NCBI GenBank assembly: GCA_014380545.1
Contig: JACMJP010000126.1
Coordinates: 1 to 11,600, forward strand
Direction of reading: 5' to 3'
DNA from: Chitinophagales bacterium
GTDB lineage: Bacteria > Bacteroidota > Bacteroidia > Chitinophagales > BACL12
DNA: 11,600 bases
The notes under the pieces were generated by a model. The model did no database searches. It saw nothing but the letters and a program-made list of their open reading frames with translations, and was not told where the DNA came from. Position numbers and translations under genes: made by a program. Positions within the stretch are counted from its first letter, which is position 1. Every line of letters starts with the position of its first letter. Shown here one piece after another: positions 6,189-11,600 of the stretch.

Positions 6189-7139
6189 TTATTCAATTAA
6201 TCCCCTGCCGGTTTTTATAATACCTCCGTTGTTTTTAAGCTCAAACATCACCTTATCCAGTACACCATTAATAAACTCCTTGCTTTTTGGAGTACTATAT
6301 AGCTTGGAAATATCGAGGTATTCATTAATACTTACCTTCACAGGAATAGTAGGTAAAAATAAAAATTCAGTAATTGCCATTTTCATTAAAATGCTATCAA
6401 TAATAGAAATCCGGTCCATTTCCCAGTTCTTTAGCTTCGGCTCTATAATACTTTCGTACTTTTCTTTTTCAGCGATGGTCTTAGATAATAATGTTTCAGC
6501 AAATTCTTCTTCTTCCGCTGTAAGTGAAAGGCTGAAGAATCTTTCATCTCTTAAATTACTGAACGGAATCTCATTGACAACATCTTCAACAAGGCTTTTC
6601 ACAATAAACTCGTCATCTGCCCATGTTGAAATTACATCCTCCATGTGCTGATCAAAATACTCATTCATACATAAGAATTCATTCATTATTTTTTTAATGA
6701 TGGTTTTGTGAGTTTTGTTGTCTAAAGCATTATCTTCAGTAATATATTCTTTATAGGGTTCAAATTCTTTTAGTTGATTATAAATAACAGGAATCATTTC
6801 TTCATCAACTAATGTCAGGAGTTTTTCTTTTCTCAATTGAGATTGAAAATACTGGTTAGTATTTAAAAATGTAATAACCGGGTTTATAAAAAATTTTGTA
6901 GGGAAATTTAAGTCCTCTTCTGTTGGCAGGTATTTATTTTTTCTTCTGTGCGCTTCAAGATCAACCTGCAGGGCAAGCTGTGTAATAAAATGCAAGCAAT
7001 ACAAATAACTCTGGAATGCGTTATTGATTGTTTGTTTTAATAATCTTTGCGCTGCAACTTCATTAATTGTGCCTCCACTTTGCTGCACCATATACACCAC
7101 CTGCATTGCCTTAATTCGTATTCCCCTTCTGCTCAGCAT
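6189..7139 (-). CDS. nusB: Transcription antitermination factor NusB, long form
   Basis: A 316-residue member of the NusB family, an RNA-binding factor that with S10 (NusE) binds boxA to prevent premature termination in rRNA operons. The N-terminal helix SRRGIRIKAMQVVYMVQQSG (3-22) and the C-terminal third (ETLLSKTIAEKEKYESIIEPKLKNW, MDRISIIDSILMKMAITEFL, VKVSINEYLDISKLYSTPKSKEFINGVLDKV) are clear NusB. The middle, about residues 30-190, is a long helical charged insertion absent from the 140-residue enterobacterial protein but usual in Bacteroidota. It is first of the nusB-DUF1573-yajC-ybbR-coaE cluster. I find no exact TAnnTTTG in the 143 bp upstream, so it may use a weaker promoter or read-through from the dehydrogenase gene. 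Confidence 0.95.
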   Translation of the reverse strand: MLSRRGIRIKAMQVVYMVQQSGGTINEVAAQRLLKQTINNAFQSYLYCLHFITQLALQVDLEAHRRKNKYLPTEEDLNFPTKFFINPVITFLNTNQYFQSQLRKEKLLTLVDEEMIPVIYNQLKEFEPYKEYITEDNALDNKTHKTIIKKIMNEFLCMNEYFDQHMEDVISTWADDEFIVKSLVEDVVNEIPFSNLRDERFFSLSLTAEEEEFAETLLSKTIAEKEKYESIIEPKLKNWEMDRISIIDSILMKMAITEFLFLPTIPVKVSINEYLDISKLYSTPKSKEFINGVLDKVMFELKNNGGIIKTGRGLIE

Positions 7140-7255
7140 TTCAATGAAACGGTTTTTTTGTTTTTTTTAGTATCCGGGAATGGGTAGTTAAAAATTAATA
7201 CCAGTTCACAGAACGTTTAATTTATGTTTTCTTTTTATAATTCAATTTACTAAAA

Positions 7256-7286
7256 TACCAATTACTAATTACCAACTCCCAATTAC
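7256..7286. repeat. Short degenerate AATTAC-type repeats downstream of the dehydrogenase gene
   Basis: Three roughly 10-bp units follow one another: TACCAATTAC (7256-7265), TAATTACCAA (7266-7275) and CTCCCAATTAC (7276-7286). The last one overlaps the stop codon of the dehydrogenase gene. The units are direct variants of one CCAATTAC core. They do not fold into a terminator hairpin. The remaining 7140-7255 of this gap is AT-rich, with a homopolymer-rich segment (7159-7170) and no clear signal. Confidence 0.4.
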
Positions 7287-8389
7287 ATCCTCGCATTTAT
7301 TTTAGCAATCGCAGTTATTCTTGATTTTGCCAAACTGTTTGCTGCTTCCTGTGTTGTAATCTTTTCTTTTTTTGCTATATCAAACACTTCAAGTGTTCTG
7401 TTATAAATAATATCTGTTCTGCTAAATGCCCTTTCTTTATTGTATCCTTCCAGTTCAACATAACAATTTATTACACCTCCTGCATTAATTAAATAATCAG
7501 GAGCATAAACAATATTGCGGTCAATTAAATCCCTGCCGTGTTTTGTTTCATCCTTCAACTGATTATTTGCAGCACCTGCAACAATAGCGCATGTTAATTT
7601 TGGAATTGTATCATCATTTAATGTTGCACCTAAGGCACATGGAGCATAAATATCCATTATAGAATCATACACTTTTTCCTTCTCAATCACTTCTACTTTA
7701 TGTTTCGCTGTAACTGTTTTTATTCTTTCTTCATTAATATCACTGATCATAACAACAGCATTTTCTTTTATCAGATGATCAATTAAATATTGCCCAACAT
7801 GCCCAACGCCCTGCACTAAAATTTTTTTCCCGGTTAAAGAATCATTTCCATAAACATATTTTGCAGATGCTTTAATTCCAAGATAAACACCATAAGCTGT
7901 TACAGGTGAAGGATCGCCACCGCCCCCCATGCTTTCAGGCAAACCGGCAACTGCTTTTGTTTCCTGCGAAATAAAAACCATATCGCCGGTTGAGGTGCCA
8001 ACATCTTCTGCAGTAATATATTTACCATTCAGAGAGTTTACAAATTTTCCATAGCTGCGAAAAAGTGCTTCCCGGCTTTTAATTTTTGTTGCATCGCCAA
8101 TAATTACCGCTTTGCCACCGCCAAGATTATTACCACAGAGAGAAGATTTATATGTCATTCCTCTTGAGAGTCGCAATACATCAACAATTGCGTCAGTTTC
8201 ATTTGTATAATTCCAGAATCTTGTGCCCCCGAGTGAAGGGCCGAGCACCGTATTATGTACTGCTATAATGGCTTTTAGCCCGCTCTCAGTATCGTTGCAG
8301 AAAACCACCTGTTCATGACCCATTTCCGACATGGTAGTCATCACTTCGTTATTCGTTAACTGCAAAGAGGAGTTTGACATAATGAACAT
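7283..8389 (-). CDS. Leucine dehydrogenase-type (Glu/Leu/Phe/Val) amino-acid dehydrogenase
   Basis: A 368-residue NAD-dependent oxidative deaminase, most like leucine dehydrogenase, which converts branched-chain L-amino acids to 2-oxo acids. The N-terminal domain has GLKAIIAVHNTVLGPSLGGTR, then RGMTYK (K81, substrate carboxylate) and NLGGGKAVI (K93, catalytic), the same 12-residue spacing as K68/K80 of the Bacillus enzyme. The dinucleotide fold has GVGHVG (194-199) and D217 at the end of the second strand, which favours NAD over NADP. The closing PDYLINAGGVINCYVELEGY is typical. Two starts are possible, the ATG at 8387-8389 and a second at 8378-8380 (MSNSS). Both lie downstream of the promoter box at 8403-8410, and I keep the longer form without strong preference. 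Substrate preference within the family cannot be read from sequence alone. Confidence 0.93.
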   Translation of the reverse strand: MFIMSNSSLQLTNNEVMTTMSEMGHEQVVFCNDTESGLKAIIAVHNTVLGPSLGGTRFWNYTNETDAIVDVLRLSRGMTYKSSLCGNNLGGGKAVIIGDATKIKSREALFRSYGKFVNSLNGKYITAEDVGTSTGDMVFISQETKAVAGLPESMGGGGDPSPVTAYGVYLGIKASAKYVYGNDSLTGKKILVQGVGHVGQYLIDHLIKENAVVMISDINEERIKTVTAKHKVEVIEKEKVYDSIMDIYAPCALGATLNDDTIPKLTCAIVAGAANNQLKDETKHGRDLIDRNIVYAPDYLINAGGVINCYVELEGYNKERAFSRTDIIYNRTLEVFDIAKKEKITTQEAANSLAKSRITAIAKINARM

Positions 8390-8402
8390 TTTTTGTGCGG
8401 CG

Positions 8403-8410
8403 CAAAGATA
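8403..8410 (-). promoter_or_regulatory. Candidate -7 box for the dehydrogenase gene
   Basis: The minus strand reads TATCTTTG, an exact TAnnTTTG, 13 nt before the first ATG and 22 nt before the second. With a start about five bases downstream, the leader would be about 9 or 18 nt. At 20-21 nt upstream only TTTC, not TTTG, is present. Confidence 0.5.
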
Positions 8411-8500
8411 AAGGAAGAAATTTAATGTATTGAAATGAAGTTTATTTCAGATAAATTTTATTGTGAACAAATTCTTTCCCGCTGCATCCTTATTAAACTT

Positions 8501-8508
8501 TATTTTTG
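8501..8508 (+). promoter_or_regulatory. Candidate -7 box for the ABC exporter gene; rules out the upstream TTG start
   Basis: TATTTTTG matches TAnnTTTG. The in-frame TTG at 8506-8508 is the last three bases of this box and would lie upstream of the expected transcription start (about 8513). The ATG at 8530 therefore is the more credible start codon, with a leader near 17 nt. No -33 TTTG is found at normal spacing. Confidence 0.5.
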
Positions 8509-8529
8509 TTTTTACATTTAAATCAGTAC

Positions 8530-10311
8530 ATGCGTCACTTAAAAGCTCTCAACAAATATTTCATAAAATACAAATGGCTTTTATTACTGGGAGTTTTATT
8601 CGTTACTCTTACGAATGTATTTAGCGTTATACAGCCCAGATATATAAGAGAAGCAATTGATTTTGCGTTTCAAAAAAAACAGGAATATGATGCGCAATTA
8701 AATGTTGAGGCAAAAGATACTATTGTAAATACACTCACAAGGGGTTTGCTTTTTATTGTTTTATATTATGTGGGTTTTACCGTATTGAGAGGTTTATTTA
8801 TGTTTCTGATGCGCCAAACTATTATTGTTATGAGCCGCCATGTGGAATATGATCAGAAAAATGAATTATACGCACATTATCAAAAATTAACTCCGGCATT
8901 TTATAAAAAAAATAATACGGGGGACCTCATGAGCCGTGTTGCGGAAGATGTTGGCAGAGTGCGCCAATATGTTGGCCCTGCTGTTATGTATTTCCTCAAT
9001 CTCGTTGTTACATTTATTTTAGTAATTGGTGTAATGATACACATTAGCCCTACATTAACTTTATATGTTTTATTGCCGCTTCCAATCTTATCTATATCTA
9101 TTTATTATGTAAATAATATCATTCAAAAAAAGAGTGAGTTAATTCAGGCGCAACTATCTAATTTAACTTCCATTGCGCAGGAAACATTTTCAGGGATACG
9201 AGTTATTAAAGCATATGCACAGGAAAAAAATACAGAAAATTATTTTGAAGAAAATTGTGAAGAATATAAAAACCGCTCTCTTTCCTTATCAAAGGTAGAC
9301 GCAATGTTTCAGCCTCTCATGATCTTACTAATTGGTTTAAGTACATTAATAACAATATTGGTTGGTGGCATTGAAGTAATGCACGGAAATATTACACCCG
9401 GAAATGTTGCTGAATTTATGATCTATGTAAACATGCTCACATGGCCTGTTACTTCACTCGGCTGGGTAGCATCAATAATTCAACGGGCGGCTGCCTCGCA
9501 AAAAAGAATTAATGAATTCCTGGATACTAAACCTGATATTGAAACTCCTTTCAAAACAAATTATTCTATAAATGGAAATATCACATTTAAAAATGTTTCA
9601 TTTACTTATCCTGACACAGGGGTTGAAGCATTAAAAAATATTTCTTTTGAAATAAGATCAGGTGAAAAAATTGCGATCATTGGAAGAACAGGCTCGGGTA
9701 AAACTACAATTGCAGATCTTTTAGTGCGTATGTATGATCCAACGGAAGGAGAAATTTATATTGATGATATTGAATTAAAAAAATATAACCTGGAAAATAT
9801 GCGCAGCCAGGTAAGTTATGTTCCGCAGGATGTTTTTTTATTTGGCGATTCTATAAAGAACAATATTGCTTTTTCAAATACAAGCACTTCACTTGAAACA
9901 GTAAAACAATATGCCCAATTCGCTTCAATAGATGAAGAAATTGAACAATTTAAAGATCAATATGAAACAATAGTTGGAGAGCGGGGAGTTACGTTAAGCG
10001 GTGGGCAAAAACAACGCATTTCCATTGCCAGGGCATTTTTAAAGAATGCGCCAATAATTATTTTAGATGATTGCCTGAGTGCTGTTGATGCAAATACAGA
10101 AAAAAGCATTCTCGCAAACATGCGCAACTACCTTCAAAATAAAACCGCAATTATTATCACTCACAGAATATTTTCCCTGCTTGAATTTGACAAGATCATA
10201 GTTTTGGATGGTCATAGTGTTGCTGAAATTGGCACTCACCGTGAGCTGATGGAGCACAGAGGAGTTTATTATGACATTTTTGAGACACAGCAAGCCGAAG
10301 AATCAGCATAA
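8530..10311 (+). CDS. ABC exporter half-transporter (membrane domain fused to ATPase)
   Basis: A 593-residue type IV (multidrug/lipid-type) ABC exporter subunit in the inner membrane; two such chains form a transporter. The N-terminal domain has six predicted helices (about 14-34, 70-97, 148-172, 174-194, 258-282 and a last one near 295-320) and the coupling-loop segment NTGDLMSRVAEDVGRVRQ. The ATPase has Walker A GRTGSGKTT (385-393), the Q-loop VSYVPQDVFLF, signature LSGGQKQR (489-496), Walker B IIILDD (509-514), D-loop SAVD and the switch His H545 (ITHR). The residue after the Walker B Asp is D514, not the usual catalytic Glu; this is typical of the degenerate half of heterodimeric exporters such as MdlA/YheI/TM287. 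No partner gene is adjacent. The start is the ATG at 8530, since the TTG at 8506 lies in the promoter. The substrate is unknown. Confidence 0.94.
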   Translation: MRHLKALNKYFIKYKWLLLLGVLFVTLTNVFSVIQPRYIREAIDFAFQKKQEYDAQLNVEAKDTIVNTLTRGLLFIVLYYVGFTVLRGLFMFLMRQTIIVMSRHVEYDQKNELYAHYQKLTPAFYKKNNTGDLMSRVAEDVGRVRQYVGPAVMYFLNLVVTFILVIGVMIHISPTLTLYVLLPLPILSISIYYVNNIIQKKSELIQAQLSNLTSIAQETFSGIRVIKAYAQEKNTENYFEENCEEYKNRSLSLSKVDAMFQPLMILLIGLSTLITILVGGIEVMHGNITPGNVAEFMIYVNMLTWPVTSLGWVASIIQRAAASQKRINEFLDTKPDIETPFKTNYSINGNITFKNVSFTYPDTGVEALKNISFEIRSGEKIAIIGRTGSGKTTIADLLVRMYDPTEGEIYIDDIELKKYNLENMRSQVSYVPQDVFLFGDSIKNNIAFSNTSTSLETVKQYAQFASIDEEIEQFKDQYETIVGERGVTLSGGQKQRISIARAFLKNAPIIILDDCLSAVDANTEKSILANMRNYLQNKTAIIITHRIFSLLEFDKIIVLDGHSVAEIGTHRELMEHRGVYYDIFETQQAEESA

Positions 10312-10338
10312 AATAAGTTTGCTGTTCCCCCTGTAATT

Positions 10339-10367
10339 TTTGGATTTCAAAATTTCCTTTAACTTTC
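10339..10367 (+). promoter_or_regulatory. Possible weak promoter for the DUF3276 gene
   Basis: TTTG (10339-10342) and TAACTTTC (10360-10367) resemble the -33 and -7 elements, but the -7 box has C in place of the final G and the spacing is 17 bp rather than 19-21. The rest of the 107-bp gap after the ABC gene shows no terminator, so read-through is also possible. Confidence 0.28.
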
Positions 10368-10418
10368 GGAAAATTTAATCAAACACATAAACGTTAACCA
10401 GAACTAAAACTGAAAACA

Positions 10419-10889
10419 GTGGAGCAAGACAACAGGAATCGAAATGAAAGTGTATTTTCAAGGAAAATACGGGCAGGGCGCAGAAGGACCTACTTTTTTG
10501 ATGTAAGAACTACACGGTCAAATGATTATTATCTTACAATTACGGAGAGTAAAAAAAGACATGACGGAGATGGGTATGAAAGGCACAAGGTCTTTCTTTA
10601 CAAAGAAGACTTCAATAAATTTTTAGCGGAAACAGAAGAGGTTATCAATTTTATTAAGTCAAAAATGCCTGATTTTGATTTTGACGCATACAACCATGTT
10701 TATGAGAACCAGGAACAGGGACAAACAGAGACACATAAAACAGATACGCAAGAAGCAGATACAGATACGCAGGATACATCAGAGACGCAAACTGAAGAAA
10801 TGCAGCATGAAGAACCAACTGATGAACAAGAAAGTGATGATGCACCGCAAACAAAACAGCATGATGATGACGATGATCTTAAAATGTAA
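10419..10889 (+). CDS. DUF3276 PUR-alpha-like nucleic-acid-binding protein
   Basis: A 156-residue protein. Residues 10 to about 92 are a PUR-repeat domain of the DUF3276 family: ESVFSRKIRAGRRRTYFFDVRTTRSNDYYLTITESKKR, then HKVFLYKEDFNKFLAETEEVINFIKSKMP. PUR domains bind single-stranded or purine-rich nucleic acid; the role in Bacteroidota is not established. Residues 97-156 are a low-complexity acidic tail rich in Thr, Gln, Asp and Glu with 7-residue repeats, ending HDDDDDLKM, so the protein is longer than the core domain. The start is the GTG at 10419, chosen because MEQDNRN followed by NESVF matches how the family usually begins and no ATG is near. The region before it is A-rich with no Shine-Dalgarno, as is usual for this phylum. 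An intrinsic terminator follows within 20 bp. Confidence 0.9.
   Translation: MEQDNRNRNESVFSRKIRAGRRRTYFFDVRTTRSNDYYLTITESKKRHDGDGYERHKVFLYKEDFNKFLAETEEVINFIKSKMPDFDFDAYNHVYENQEQGQTETHKTDTQEADTDTQDTSETQTEEMQHEEPTDEQESDDAPQTKQHDDDDDLKM
10740..10803 (+). repeat. 21-bp-period repeats within the DUF3276 tail
   Basis: ACAGATACGCA occurs at 10740-10750 and again at 10761-10771, a period of 21 bp, with a third degraded copy near 10778-10790. The encoded units run TDTQEAD, TDTQDTS, then a weaker ETQTEEM. The period is a multiple of three, so repeat gain or loss keeps the frame. Confidence 0.7.
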
Positions 10890-10908
10890 TTAAAAATAAT
10901 AATTTCCG

Positions 10909-10938
10909 AAAAGGCTCTCTTTCAGGGAGCCTTTTTTT
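10909..10938 (+). terminator. Rho-independent terminator after the DUF3276 gene
   Basis: Left arm AAAAGGCTCTC (10909-10919), loop TTTCA (10920-10924) and right arm GGGAGCCTTTT (10925-10935) form an 11-bp stem with one G-U pair, followed by a run of seven T (10932-10938). It lies 20 bp after the stop codon and separates this gene from the downstream partial gene. Confidence 0.93.
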
Positions 10939-11031
10939 ATAACCAACGTTCTATACTTGTTACACATCTTAACATTAAAATGATTTTCATTCCTGCTGTC
11001 TTTTTACGAACTTTGAAAGAAATTTTCCATT

Positions 11032-11600
11032 ATGAAAAACAAAATACTACCCGCTATTTTTTTATTAGCCTTATCAATCCTGTTTTATTATTCCTTCATA
11101 AATAAAAACGGAAGTGAAATTCCTGTAACACAAACTGCAACAGCACCGGAAATAAATGATGATTGGTATAATACTGTAACCCGGTCTATCATAGAATCAG
11201 AATACAATTTCAGGGAAATAAAAGATAATAAATATGAAGCAGTGAACAGGCGTAATAATATGCGTTTCAGTTTATCGCCTACAGGTTTTCTTGCTTCAGA
11301 AAGAATAGAAAATATTTGGAATGTCTCATTTGAATTAAAAAATATTTACACAGGTGATGCTAAACTTAAATTAAACGATAACCCGGAAATACTAAATGAA
11401 GAACAAACCCTCACCTATCAATTTAATTCTTATGCAATCGAATACCTGAATGATGCTTCAGGCTTACGACAAAATTTTATTATTGAAGATAACGAATCAA
11501 ATCAATCAACATTAAAAGTTGAATTACAAATTCATAGCGATCTGCAAAAAGAATTATTAGATGCAACAAAGCTTGTAATTAAAGATAATGCATCAGAAAA
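11032..11600 (+). CDS. Secreted or membrane-anchored protein, N-terminal part (truncated by the window)
   Basis: An open frame starting at the ATG 11032 and still open at the last base, 189 codons. Residues about 5-23 (ILPAIFLLALSILFYYSFI) form a signal peptide or anchor. After a Thr/Ala-rich linker comes DDWYNTVTRSIIESEYNF, then YEAVNRRNNMRFSLSPTGFLASER, WNVSFELKNIY and YQFNSYAIEYLNDASGLRQNFIIED. This order (W-x-T-V-x-x-I-x-x-SEY, NR-NN-RF, IEY-N---G-RQNF) recalls the N-terminal region of large Bacteroidota surface proteins with SBBP or PKD repeats and a T9SS tail. That is from memory of the family pattern and no repeat is within the window, so I treat it as moderately supported. The function is unknown. 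A possible promoter (GAACTTTG at 11008-11015, one mismatch from TAnnTTTG) precedes it by 16 nt. Confidence 0.78.
   Translation, partial: MKNKILPAIFLLALSILFYYSFINKNGSEIPVTQTATAPEINDDWYNTVTRSIIESEYNFREIKDNKYEAVNRRNNMRFSLSPTGFLASERIENIWNVSFELKNIYTGDAKLKLNDNPEILNEEQTLTYQFNSYAIEYLNDASGLRQNFIIEDNESNQSTLKVELQIHSDLQKELLDATKLVIKDNASE

Noticed and set aside
6184..6651. 155-codon plus-strand frame opposite nusB
   Set aside because: It is rich in Ser/Ile/Leu as expected from the complement of a helical charged gene and lies wholly within the well-supported nusB.
8506..8529. TTG start extending the ABC exporter by eight residues
   Set aside because: The TTG is the end of a TAnnTTTG promoter box and would precede the predicted transcription start; the ATG at 8530 fits the family length.
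10675..10893. 72-codon frame overlapping the DUF3276 tail in another frame
   Set aside because: Its Lys/Arg/Met/Gln-rich content follows from the repetitive tail sequence read out of frame.
10939..11031. Riboswitch or small RNA in the gap before the last gene
   Set aside because: I see no conserved fold or second terminator; only a weak promoter-like GAACTTTG is present.

Overview
The window looks like ordinary chromosome from a low-GC, AT-rich member of the Bacteroidota, probably Chitinophagales/Saprospirales-like. The evidence is a T9SS type A sorting tail on one protein, a long Bacteroidota-type NusB, a DUF3276 PUR-alpha-like protein, a DUF1573 lipoprotein, and repeated TAnnTTTG promoter elements just upstream of genes. 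The placement below phylum is inference. I see no tRNA, rRNA, CRISPR array, IS element or phage gene, and every gene belongs to a recognisable chromosomal family or is a small orphan.

Layout. Positions 1-517 (+) hold the 3' part of a uroporphyrinogen-III synthase gene (hemD). The first 87 bases form a 33-bp perfect inverted repeat that is probably a fold-back artefact at a contig end. A DUF1028 secreted protein with a T9SS tail (520-1485, -) lies opposite it. A 66-bp divergent promoter region separates that gene from a radical SAM/SPASM protein (1552-2658, +). Next come a 72-residue two-helix membrane protein (2655-2873, -) and an outer-membrane beta-barrel protein (2933-3781, +), again divergent from adjacent promoters.

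From 8389 down to 3787 all genes run on the minus strand: leucine dehydrogenase-type gene, 143-bp gap, then the housekeeping cluster nusB - DUF1573 lipoprotein - yajC - ybbR/cdaR-like - coaE. The cluster links rRNA antitermination, Sec translocon accessory function, a membrane-anchored YbbR-domain protein and the last step of CoA synthesis. The genes are closely spaced (coaE and ybbR overlap by 4 bp), so co-transcription is likely, with a possible internal promoter before the DUF1573 gene. Divergent from the dehydrogenase is an ABC exporter half-transporter (8530-10311, +), followed by the DUF3276 gene (10419-10889, +), a strong intrinsic terminator (10909-10938), and the first 189 codons of a secreted or membrane-anchored protein that runs off the window (11032-, +).

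I did not find a convincing new multi-gene system. The points worth a second look are the terminal inverted repeat, the several predicted leaderless or near-leaderless transcripts, an ABC ATPase with Asp in place of the catalytic Glu and no partner gene nearby, the secretion-modified DUF1028 protein, and a heptad-repeat acidic tail on the DUF3276 protein.
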